Shown here piece by piece: positions 1-6,358 of a DNA stretch of 8,675 nucleotides. The notes beneath the pieces are model-generated. The model was not told the DNA's origin, searched no databases, and was given only the letters and a program-made list of their open reading frames with translations. Source of the DNA: Polyangiaceae bacterium (GTDB lineage Bacteria; Myxococcota_A; Polyangia; Polyangiales; Polyangiaceae); NCBI GenBank assembly GCA_022447485.1, contig JAKVCH010000106.1, forward strand, positions 1-8,675, read 5' to 3'. The position numbers and the translations under genes are program-made. How positions within the stretch are numbered: position 1 is the first letter of the stretch; each line of letters opens with the position of its first letter.

Positions 1-264
1 AACCTTCGCGGCGGCTACCACCTCGATGGGTCACCTATGGTCGACTACGAAACAATGGCATTCACCGGGCCCTTTGCAGTCGGCGCCATGGTTGACCCAG
101 AGGGACAGGAATGGCTGGACGCACTCTGGGAGCACTCCGTCCATCGTGAAAGCGAAAATTACTACGAAGACACTCTCAGAATGCTGTCTCTGATTGTATT
201 GAGCGGCAATTGGTGGGGTCCCGACCGTGTTGCCCCGCTGTCCTGTGAGGGCCAAGGCAAATAA
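1..264 (+). CDS. C-terminal end of a glycoside hydrolase family 8 (endoglucanase-type) enzyme, 5'-truncated by the window
   Basis: Frame 1 is open from the first base and ends at TAA 262-264, leaving 87 residues. GH8 enzymes are inverting (alpha/alpha)6-barrel hydrolases of beta-1,4-glucans, chitosan or xylan. The visible part matches the last helices of that barrel: a GGYHLDG turn, the segment VDYETMAFTGPFAVGAMVD, a WLDALW helix, then YYEDTLRMLSLIVLSGNWW. The last element, Tyr-Tyr-x-Asp followed by a hydrophobic helix ending in SGNWW, is the characteristic C-terminal end of GH8 proteins. The tail after it (about 15 residues) is unremarkable. The catalytic residues lie upstream of the window, so activity, substrate and any signal peptide cannot be judged. 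An internal ATG at 37 is not a real start, because the conserved sequence continues upstream of it. The LuxE-like gene follows 40 bp later on the same strand, so co-transcription is possible. Confidence 0.82.
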   Translation, partial: NLRGGYHLDGSPMVDYETMAFTGPFAVGAMVDPEGQEWLDALWEHSVHRESENYYEDTLRMLSLIVLSGNWWGPDRVAPLSCEGQGK

Positions 265-304
265 AATAGCTCTTCTCAGTATGCTTCGGCTGACTTGAGC
301 TGCT

Positions 305-1456
305 ATGTCCGCCCCAGCCTCTATGAGCATGACCTTGATGGAGCAAAGCGAAGCACTACATCGTCGAGTGCGCCTCTTCGCCGAACTCAGCCTGAATATT
401 GATTCTGTCACGGCCTCCGGCAGCGAGTCATTCGAAGAACTCGCGCGCTCGATCGCCCAATATCAATACGAGGCTATCCCCGGGTTCCAGCGCCTCGTTG
501 ATGCACGAAACGCAGATATCAAAGACCTGGCCCAAATTCCTGCCCTTCCAGTGGACCTCTTCAGGATGACCCGCATTGCAGCTCATCCTGAAGAAATCGA
601 CAAAACCGTTTTCTACACAAGTGGAACCACCGGAAGTGAGCGAGGTGAACACCCCGTACGAGACCTACAAACCTATAACGAGCTGGCCCTGCGTTTAGGG
701 CAAGCGGCACTCTTTTCTCATATCGACCGGGCGGTAGTGATCGCTCTGGGAGAATATCCGGGAAAGCGCCCGAGTTCCTCCCTCGGCCATATGATGGGTC
801 TTTTTATGTCTCGGTTTGATGGCAGACCCATTCTCAGCGATCCGGCAGGTGCTCTCTTTCGCCCAGACTCTGAGGAGCGCTGGCTGGCCAACTCCCAAGG
901 TATTGATATCAACAACCTTGAGAGGGCAGCTAAAATTGCCGTACATCGAAGTGAACCCTTGGTGATTCTGGCAACATCTTTTGCTCTTGTGGCTCTGCTC
1001 GAAGCACTAGATGGGAAAAGGATAGCAACCCCATCTCTGACGAGAATTATGATCACCGGAGGGTTCAAAGGGCGGACTAAAGAAGTCGGCGCTCCGGAGC
1101 TACGCGCAAGCTTAGCCAGGGCACTCAATACAGAGCAAGACCAGATGATTGGTGAATACGGCATGACAGAGCTGACCAGCCAGCTCTACGAGGACCAAGG
1201 AGGAGAACCCGGCGTCTTCTTTGCACCACCTTGGCTGCGCGTCGATGCAGTCTCCCCGGACAGTGGCGAAGTTCTTCCGCCTGGGCAGGCTGGGCTCGCT
1301 AGGTTCATCGACTTAGGAAATATCGATTCGGCCCTCGCCATCTTAACGCAAGACCAAGTACGCAGGCGGGAAGATGGTGGCATTGAGCTGCTTGGGCGAG
1401 CGCCTCAGGCTCCCGTTAGGGGCTGCTCTTTACCCTTCGAAGGACTGATCTCTTGA
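305..1456 (+). CDS. LuxE-family acyl-protein synthetase (fatty acid activating)
   Basis: The 383-residue protein belongs to the LuxE acyl-protein synthetase family. These ATP-dependent enzymes make acyl-AMP, move the acyl group to their own cysteine and hand it to LuxC for reduction to aldehyde. The adenylation P-loop FYTSGTTGSERGEH is at about residues 103-116. The GEYGMTEL motif is at 283-290, a DLG motif at 336-338 and ELLGR at 361-365. A C-terminal GCSL carries Cys374, in the place of the acylated cysteine (Cys364) of Vibrio LuxE. Length is close to the Vibrio protein. The ATG at 305 fits the family N-terminus, although no clear Shine-Dalgarno is seen; Met7, Met9 and Met12 are alternatives. 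The stop overlaps the start of the LuxC-like gene. This pairing matches the fatty acid reductase complex, but luxA, luxB and luxD are absent, so a role in lipid, wax or natural-product aldehyde supply is more likely than light emission. Confidence 0.9.
   Translation: MSAPASMSMTLMEQSEALHRRVRLFAELSLNIDSVTASGSESFEELARSIAQYQYEAIPGFQRLVDARNADIKDLAQIPALPVDLFRMTRIAAHPEEIDKTVFYTSGTTGSERGEHPVRDLQTYNELALRLGQAALFSHIDRAVVIALGEYPGKRPSSSLGHMMGLFMSRFDGRPILSDPAGALFRPDSEERWLANSQGIDINNLERAAKIAVHRSEPLVILATSFALVALLEALDGKRIATPSLTRIMITGGFKGRTKEVGAPELRASLARALNTEQDQMIGEYGMTELTSQLYEDQGGEPGVFFAPPWLRVDAVSPDSGEVLPPGQAGLARFIDLGNIDSALAILTQDQVRRREDGGIELLGRAPQAPVRGCSLPFEGLIS
1440..1444 (+). promoter_or_regulatory. Shine-Dalgarno AAGGA supporting a TTG start for the LuxC-like gene
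   Basis: AAGGA lies inside the last codons of the LuxE-like gene, eight bases before TTG 1453-1455. It supports the unusual TTG as the real start. The start overlaps the upstream stop (TTGA), an arrangement typical of translational coupling. Confidence 0.6.
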
Positions 1457-2562
1457 GTCTCCAAGAGCGACAAGAGCGTCTGCTTGCGCTACACGAGGCC
1501 GTCGCCCATATCGCTGACCCTCATCATACCCTGGGCATCGCCTATCGTCGTCGACTGCGAGAGTCTCACCCCCTCTCTGCCCCCAATTGGGAGACTGCCA
1601 TCAATGAGTCGTTAGAGCATACAACGAGTCGCTCGGGCCTCTTACAGCTTTTAAAAATTGCCCCGCCTGCGCCAGCGGCTCACGTGCAGCTTGCCGGGAA
1701 CGTCTTCTTGGGCGCCTACCGAGCCATCGCCCTTGCACTCGCACAAACAAGTCGAGTCAAAGTGAGAGCATCTCGGCGCGATGGCGCAATGGCTGAACTC
1801 CTCTTTGATGCGACTCGCGGGGCCTTCGAGCTCGTCGACGAATTGGATGCAGAGCCCGGGGATCATGTCTGGGCTTACGGCTCGGATAGCACATTAGAGA
1901 AACTCAAAGGTCAATTGCCGGCTGGCTGTCATTTACATCCCCATGGCTCGGGTATGGGAGTTGCTGTTCTATTCGAGCCTCAGACGAAGCCTGAAGTCGA
2001 CCTGGACACTGCGGCGCTCGGTCTCGCACTGGACACTGCGCTCTTCGACCAACGAGGCTGCCTCAGCCCAAGAATGGTCATCGTCGAAGGCAGTCGACAG
2101 TATGCAGAAGATTTCGCCGATGCCCTCTACAAAGCCCTGGTTCAAGTGGAAGAAAGCATCCCGCGAGGAAAGCTAACATCCAGCGAGCAGGCTGATATCT
2201 TTCGTTGGGAAACGACTGTTTCTTACCTTGGAAGCAGCGCTCGAGCTGGAGCCGGAATGCTTTTCGTGGACCCTGAAGAAAATCGCCTCGTGGTCCCCCC
2301 GATTGGAAGGAACTTGCATCTCTGCGTGACCAGCAATGCCTTGGAACTCTTGCAACCGATCGGTGGGCAGATTACTAGTTTTGGTATCTACGGTACATCC
2401 AGCTTTCCCGCCCAATTTGAGGAAAAACTCAAGGGTCAGCCTTTAAATAGCGGCCTCATCGATAGTGGCGAGCGTCGCTTTAGCCCCTTCGGCAAAATGC
2501 AAATGCCCGCGTTTGATGGGCCTGTCGACAAAAGAGTCGGCTTTCGCTCCCTGATCATTTAG
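1453..2562 (+). CDS. LuxC-family acyl-CoA/acyl-protein reductase (fatty aldehyde forming)
   Basis: The 369-residue protein resembles LuxC, an NADPH-dependent reductase of the aldehyde dehydrogenase superfamily. LuxC takes an acyl group from LuxE or acyl-CoA onto a cysteine and reduces it to a fatty aldehyde. The segment AGNVFLGAYRAIALALA (about 81-97) followed by VKVRASRRD resembles the nucleotide-binding region. DQRGCLSP (199-206) carries the presumed nucleophile Cys203, and HGSGMGVAV (164-172) precedes it. At 369 residues it is about 100 shorter than Vibrio LuxC (roughly 480), and the missing part appears to be mostly N-terminal; short forms are known outside luminous bacteria. The start is TTG 1453, overlapping the LuxE-like stop and supported by AAGGA upstream. 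No other good start precedes the conserved part. The gene converges on the radical SAM gene, with 30 bp between the stops. Family assignment is firm; the acyl chain and the end product are unknown. Confidence 0.87.
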   Translation: MSLQERQERLLALHEAVAHIADPHHTLGIAYRRRLRESHPLSAPNWETAINESLEHTTSRSGLLQLLKIAPPAPAAHVQLAGNVFLGAYRAIALALAQTSRVKVRASRRDGAMAELLFDATRGAFELVDELDAEPGDHVWAYGSDSTLEKLKGQLPAGCHLHPHGSGMGVAVLFEPQTKPEVDLDTAALGLALDTALFDQRGCLSPRMVIVEGSRQYAEDFADALYKALVQVEESIPRGKLTSSEQADIFRWETTVSYLGSSARAGAGMLFVDPEENRLVVPPIGRNLHLCVTSNALELLQPIGGQITSFGIYGTSSFPAQFEEKLKGQPLNSGLIDSGERRFSPFGKMQMPAFDGPVDKRVGFRSLII

Positions 2563-2592
2563 GAGCACTCCCTAGGATCATTTATTGGGAGC
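2546..2592. terminator. Two tandem related hairpins between convergent genes (possible bidirectional terminator)
   Basis: Two imperfect copies of one element lie head to tail. Copy 1 (2547-2566) reads CTCCCT, then GATCATTTA, then GGAGC. Copy 2 (2568-2592) reads CTCCCTAG, then GATCATTTA, then TTGGGAGC. Each folds back on itself: GCTCC 2546-2550 with GGAGC 2562-2566, and CTCCC 2568-2572 with GGGAG 2587-2591. Copy 1 overlaps the last codons and stop of the LuxC-like gene. The position between two stops suggests transcript ends for both strands. There is no proper U-tract, so an intrinsic terminator is only a possibility. Confidence 0.45.
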
Positions 2593-4482
2593 TCAATTCG
2601 TCTGGACCAGCGGTAGACGACGACGCTCGCGCGAAACCACGGTCAACTCACCCTGAGGCAGCGGCAACACCTGGTTCTTTGCATAAACGGCATGACGCCC
2701 GTTCTCTTTAAACCACTCAGCCACACTGGCAGTTCGATGCATCTTTTCAATCACCTGCCGGAAGCCCACGCCCGTGTTGTAAGCACAAAAGCTAATCTCC
2801 CCCATTTGTGTTCCATAAGGAATGATGCACATCTCAGTTCGCCGAAAGTCGTAGTTGAATAGGTCTTGAAACCACATGCCTGCGACGAAAAGGAAGCGCC
2901 ATTCAAATTGGTCAGCGTCGCCTTCGCTGTCACCGACCTCATCGCCTGTCGCGCCCATCTGACTCATGGTTTGTCGGATGAGCTCCGCTAAACCATAGCC
3001 TTCAGGAGCATCCTCTGCCCGAAAGTTCCGCAAAAGAGAGAGCGCCATGCGCGCCATCATGCCTTTTTTGCCGAGGTTTGAATCAGCGATCGCGTCAAAG
3101 TCTTCCAAGACCTGCTCGATATCTAAAAACTGAGCAAGGGGGACAGCTTTCTTCGTCTTCTTGTTCACCAAAAGAACCGTCCCGATCCCACAATTCGGGT
3201 GACAACCACAATTCAAAGCGCCGAACTCTGCCTTCACGTCCTGCATATGATCAATCAGGTTGCTCATCGGGTTCATGGCACTTAAGGGATACCAATCCCG
3301 CAGCGGCTCAGTCACACCCAATTGATCGTGTACATCATGAGCCAAATGACTGAGTGTGTAGCGCTGCTTTTCCCGCAGTTCTGTTGAGATATCTTCGTCG
3401 CGCCCCGTAAAGCTGACGGGCTGAAATGCAACGACCGTGACCTTATCTGCGTTGTCGATTGCGAATTGAACAATCGGCCCGACCTGTTCGTTATTCACAC
3501 CCCGAACAATCGTGACGACGAGCACAACATCGATACCAGCCGCCGCTAGGTTTTCAATGGCGCGCATCTTCACATCAAAGAGGTTCCCCACCTTACGATG
3601 AGAATTCGCCTGATTCGTGACCCCATCAAATTGTAGGTAGCAGAGGCGCAAACCTGCCTCTTTCGCGCGAAGAGCAAATTGCGGATCTTCGGCAAATGCG
3701 ATGCCGTTGGAGGCGCATTGGACGCAGAAGTAGCCGACTTCTCGCGCATACTCAATTGCTCGGAAGAAGTGGGGGCTCAGCGTGGGCTCCCCTCCAGAAA
3801 ACTGCACGCTCAATTGTCGCCGCGGCTTGATTTCGATGCTGCTGTCTAAGATCTGCTGCACGTCCCCCCACTCCAATTCGTGGACGTAGCCCACTTGATT
3901 CGCATCCATGAAACAGGGATCGCACATCATATTGCAGCGATTCGTTAGGTCGACTGTCAAAACAGAGCCCCTGCCATATTGAATACTGGAAGGACCATGG
4001 TCCCGCGCATCAATACGCGGTGCTCGAAAGTCTCGTCCCGGAAAAAGATTCTCGATACGCTCCAGAAACTGAGGATCCATCGCTATGACATCTTCAAACT
4101 TCCCATGGCGAGGACATTCCTTCACCATCAAGACCTGGCCGTCTCTCTCAAGAATCGTCGCCTTTATCTCCCCAGGATGCTCATGAAGAAATTGGTCCAT
4201 GTCCATCTCGCCATTGACCACAGCATCCCGCGCTTCTTTGACACAACGCGGACAAAGGGAATCAGTCTCTCTCGGCCAGCCCAACGGCGGCTTGGTACGC
4301 TCCTTACGCTTCATCAATGGCGCCGGTGCCCAAGCGGGCATTTTGACCCCGTCTTCAGGCGTTCGTTCGGCGCCCTCTACCCAGGGCCAGGCTTTTTTCG
4401 CAATTTGCGTCAAAGCAGTTTCGGCACGACGAATCACGAATTGAGAAGCCGCCTGAGCAGTATTTGATAGTAATTTCGCCAT
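2593..4482 (-). CDS. Tes-like radical SAM protein (tetraether / membrane-spanning lipid synthase-related)
   Basis: The 629-residue protein is a radical SAM enzyme. The [4Fe-4S] motif CNMMCDPC (Cys183, Cys187, Cys190; CX3CX2C) follows LTNR, and the SAM-binding SGGEP is at 229-233. Before the core are CPRC (Cys77, Cys80) and ECPRHG (Cys123). After it come NCGCHPNCGIGT (Cys425, 427, 431) and, near the end, MCIIPYGTQ (Cys552) and ISFCAYN (Cys566). From memory of the family, this order matches archaeal Tes (MJ0619 type), which joins lipid tails by C-C coupling and carries extra Fe-S clusters and a Cys4 iron site. It also matches bacterial relatives proposed to make membrane-spanning lipids. About 75 poorly conserved residues precede CPRC, and an acidic linker lies near 510-525. 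The ATG at 4482 lacks a clear Shine-Dalgarno. It converges on the LuxE/LuxC pair and diverges from a metallophosphoesterase. Radical SAM membership is certain; the exact reaction, whether lipid coupling, alkylation or another C-H chemistry, is inferred. Confidence 0.88.
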   Translation of the reverse strand: MAKLLSNTAQAASQFVIRRAETALTQIAKKAWPWVEGAERTPEDGVKMPAWAPAPLMKRKERTKPPLGWPRETDSLCPRCVKEARDAVVNGEMDMDQFLHEHPGEIKATILERDGQVLMVKECPRHGKFEDVIAMDPQFLERIENLFPGRDFRAPRIDARDHGPSSIQYGRGSVLTVDLTNRCNMMCDPCFMDANQVGYVHELEWGDVQQILDSSIEIKPRRQLSVQFSGGEPTLSPHFFRAIEYAREVGYFCVQCASNGIAFAEDPQFALRAKEAGLRLCYLQFDGVTNQANSHRKVGNLFDVKMRAIENLAAAGIDVVLVVTIVRGVNNEQVGPIVQFAIDNADKVTVVAFQPVSFTGRDEDISTELREKQRYTLSHLAHDVHDQLGVTEPLRDWYPLSAMNPMSNLIDHMQDVKAEFGALNCGCHPNCGIGTVLLVNKKTKKAVPLAQFLDIEQVLEDFDAIADSNLGKKGMMARMALSLLRNFRAEDAPEGYGLAELIRQTMSQMGATGDEVGDSEGDADQFEWRFLFVAGMWFQDLFNYDFRRTEMCIIPYGTQMGEISFCAYNTGVGFRQVIEKMHRTASVAEWFKENGRHAVYAKNQVLPLPQGELTVVSRERRRLPLVQTN

Positions 4483-4638
4483 AGGGAGAGAACCACGTCA
4501 GCCCTGATTGCTGGAAAAGGCAAGGGGAAGGCGTTGAAAGGTGGATTCTCCCTGAGAAATATTTCAAAGTGAGCGGGCCTGCGGAATTCAACGAAAAATC
4601 CACCCTTTCTTCTGGCTCGATTCGCCTCCATTTTGGTT
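4483..4638. promoter_or_regulatory. Divergent intergenic region with two inverted motif pairs
   Basis: This 156-bp gap separates the starts of the radical SAM gene (left) and the metallophosphoesterase gene (right), so it should hold both promoters. Motif A, CGTTGAA, occurs at 4532-4538 and inverted at 4587-4593. Motif B, GGTGGATT, occurs at 4540-4547 and inverted at 4597-4604. A palindrome GAAATATTTC lies between them at 4556-4565. These are candidate operator sites. No strong Shine-Dalgarno precedes either start. Confidence 0.45.
4534..4563 (+). promoter_or_regulatory. Weak candidate sigma70 promoter for the metallophosphoesterase gene
   Basis: TTGAAA at 4534-4539 matches the -35 consensus at five of six bases. 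AATATT at 4558-4563 matches the -10 consensus at four of six, with an 18-bp spacer. Transcription would begin near 4570, about 70 bases before the start codon. This is sequence resemblance only. Confidence 0.25.
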
Positions 4639-5835
4639 ATGCCTTCTCCTCTGCTCCTGCTCAGCGATACCCATCTTTCCAAGTCTTACGGGCATGCAAC
4701 CGGAGAAGCGATGGCGACACTTATCGACCGCCACCCCAATGCCGAAATTATCTTTGTCGGAGATATTCTCGATCTGTCGCTCGAACCAGCAGCTACGCAA
4801 ACCGGGGAGGCGGTTCGAGCAGCTCTCAGTCCTCACAAGAGCCTACGCGCGAGCCTTCGACAGCATCTTCGAGCAGGCGGCCGCCTGACTTGGATCCCGG
4901 GAAATCATGATGCTGGACTTGCTTGCGAAGACGCTCAAGAAGTTCTTCGCCAAGAACTTTCTGCTCCGGCCCAAGACAGCGTGAACGTTGAGCAATGGTT
5001 TTCTCGACGCGGAGAGCTCCACCTCGAGCATGGTCACCTCTTTGATCGCGATTGTCGTACGCCTCATCCGCTCGCAGAATTTGATCCGCGCACCGAAGGA
5101 CTCGGGACTGCATTGATGCGACGATTCGTAGCGCCAAATGATGCACTCGTCTTCGCCCACGCTCATACGACAACTCCGACCAGCGGACTCTGGACAGCTT
5201 TTGCTCGCTGGGGTCTCCGTGCCCCCGTGATTATTTATAACTATTTTCACACAGCTTTTCTTCTGCTGAATGAGGCCAGACAGAATCCCAAAAGGTTTGA
5301 AGAGATTCGTCGACAAATGGACTCCTCTCTCAAAGAGCACGCACAAAATACGGGTGTTCCAGAGGAATTGCTTTCAACTTTAGTACAAAGAGCACCCTCC
5401 CCCACGCACCAAAATTTTTCTAGCCTCTTCTTTCGACTCTATTTCGATAGAATTTTTTCAGGTCTGGCCGTCGCAGCAGGAATCGGTGTGCTGATTTCGA
5501 AAGGGATACTTCATTCCACGGAAGACCAAACCACTTTCGTGAGCCATCTCAGCAATGCAGCTCTCTTAGCCGCGGGAGTCGGTGGCGCCTACTTAACCCA
5601 AAGCCTGCTTCGAGAGCCCGCCCGCTACGGTCAGGGCCCCGCTGATGCGTTGGAAACTTCTGCAGGGCTGGTGCAGAACCACACCCAAGCAGGACAGATT
5701 ATATTTGGACATTCGCACGTTGAGTGTCAAACCCCTCATTATCTGAATCTAGGCTCATTTGGCTATGGTGCGACACGCCCCTATGCACTCGTCGATGCCA
5801 GCGGACGGGCGACACCTTTCCATTTTAACGCCTAA
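4639..5835 (+). CDS. Calcineurin-like metallophosphoesterase with a long hydrophobic insert
   Basis: The 398-residue protein has the complete metal-binding set of calcineurin-like phosphoesterases, numbered from ATG 4639. These are SDTH (Asp10, His12), GDILD (Asp42, Asp45), GNHD (Asn89, His90, Asp91), EHGH (His131, His133) and GHSH (His358, His360). These bind two metals and hydrolyse phosphomonoesters, phosphodiesters or pyrophosphates. About 225 residues separate the GH and GHSH motifs, far more than in compact family members such as LpxH. This insert has hydrophobic stretches near 194-211, 272-290 and 303-320, so membrane attachment is likely. There is no N-terminal signal peptide, and the core should be cytoplasmic. 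The in-frame TTG at 4633 is a less likely start. It is divergent from the radical SAM gene, and its stop overlaps the ogt stop by 11 bp. The substrate is unknown; a phospholipid or lipid-pyrophosphate substrate is only a guess from the neighbours. Confidence 0.86.
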   Translation: MPSPLLLLSDTHLSKSYGHATGEAMATLIDRHPNAEIIFVGDILDLSLEPAATQTGEAVRAALSPHKSLRASLRQHLRAGGRLTWIPGNHDAGLACEDAQEVLRQELSAPAQDSVNVEQWFSRRGELHLEHGHLFDRDCRTPHPLAEFDPRTEGLGTALMRRFVAPNDALVFAHAHTTTPTSGLWTAFARWGLRAPVIIYNYFHTAFLLLNEARQNPKRFEEIRRQMDSSLKEHAQNTGVPEELLSTLVQRAPSPTHQNFSSLFFRLYFDRIFSGLAVAAGIGVLISKGILHSTEDQTTFVSHLSNAALLAAGVGGAYLTQSLLREPARYGQGPADALETSAGLVQNHTQAGQIIFGHSHVECQTPHYLNLGSFGYGATRPYALVDASGRATPFHFNA

Positions 5836-6355
5836 GTTCAGACCCAAACGCAGTCCATCCTTCCAACGCTAAGAGGCCAGCCTTCTTATCAACCCCACCC
5901 GTGTAAACGCCCAACTGACCGCTGGCTGGTAAGACTCGATGACAAGGGAGAACTACAGGGCATGGATTACGCCTCATTGCCGAGCCGACAGCCTGCGCAG
6001 CTCCCGGGAAGCCAGCTCGCCTTGCCAGCTCTCCGTAGCTCAGCACCTCTCCATCGAGCGTCTTTTGTAGCGCACTCAACACAGCTCGTTGAAAAGGGGT
6101 TGTCATTAATCCATCATCAACTTGGAATTGCGGCCGAGGAGCCGCATTGTTGAGATAAGCATCAAGCTGCTGGGCAACGACTCCCCTTGAGGGTTGCGGA
6201 AATCCCGAGTCCAAAACCGAAAAGCCCCTCTCTTTGAGGAGCTTTTCAAGAGCAGGCCGTGCACGCCAACCGCCCCAGGCTGTGGCGAAAACTCGCCCCT
6301 GACTTTCGGCGACACCGAGAACGCCCCAAGGCGTTTGGATTTCGGTCTTCTGCAC
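5825..6355 (-). CDS. ogt: O6-alkylguanine-DNA alkyltransferase (Ogt/MGMT family) with Gln in place of the arginine finger
   Basis: The 176-residue protein repairs O6-alkylguanine and O4-alkylthymine by moving the alkyl group irreversibly to its own cysteine. The active-site block NPCPVVLPCHRVLPASG holds Cys138 (acceptor), His139 and Asn130. Glu165 in LLALEG completes the Cys-His-Glu network, and Tyr107 in SYGELA is the DNA-binding tyrosine. The helix usually reading ARAVGxAxxxNP here reads AQAVGSAMRRNP. The arginine finger (Arg128 in human MGMT), which flips out the damaged base, is thus Gln121, encoded by CAG. Length and two-domain layout match Ogt. The start is GTG 6355, only three bases after the lolA stop, and the N-terminus TEIQTPWGVLGV fits the family. 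The two genes are probably co-transcribed, which need not imply shared function. The family call is firm; full activity is uncertain because of Gln121. Confidence 0.92.
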   Translation of the reverse strand: MQKTEIQTPWGVLGVAESQGRVFATAWGGWRARPALEKLLKERGFSVLDSGFPQPSRGVVAQQLDAYLNNAAPRPQFQVDDGLMTTPFQRAVLSALQKTLDGEVLSYGELARRAGFPGAAQAVGSAMRRNPCPVVLPCHRVLPASGQLGVYTGGVDKKAGLLALEGWTAFGSELRR

Positions 6356-6358
6356 GAA

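Noticed and set aside
718..1164. 148-residue - strand open frame inside the LuxE-like gene
   Set aside because: It is a shadow of the conserved LuxE frame and resembles no known protein.
305..2562. Bioluminescence operon
   Set aside because: Only LuxE- and LuxC-type genes are present; no luciferase subunits or LuxD in the window.
3979..4467. 162-residue + strand open frame inside the radical SAM gene
   Set aside because: It is antisense to a clearly conserved coding region, is rich in Arg and Ser, and shows no recognisable domain or Shine-Dalgarno.
2593..4482. SPASM-type peptide-modifying radical SAM enzyme
   Set aside because: The C-terminal cysteine spacing does not follow the SPASM pattern and no small precursor peptide gene was seen nearby.
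4843..5346. 167-residue - strand open frame inside the metallophosphoesterase gene
   Set aside because: It overlaps fully with a frame holding all metal-binding motifs; no independent support.
4639..5835. LpxH (UDP-2,3-diacylglucosamine hydrolase)
   Set aside because: The metal ligands agree with the broad superfamily, but the protein is far longer than LpxH and has a large insert, so a specific LpxH name is not justified.
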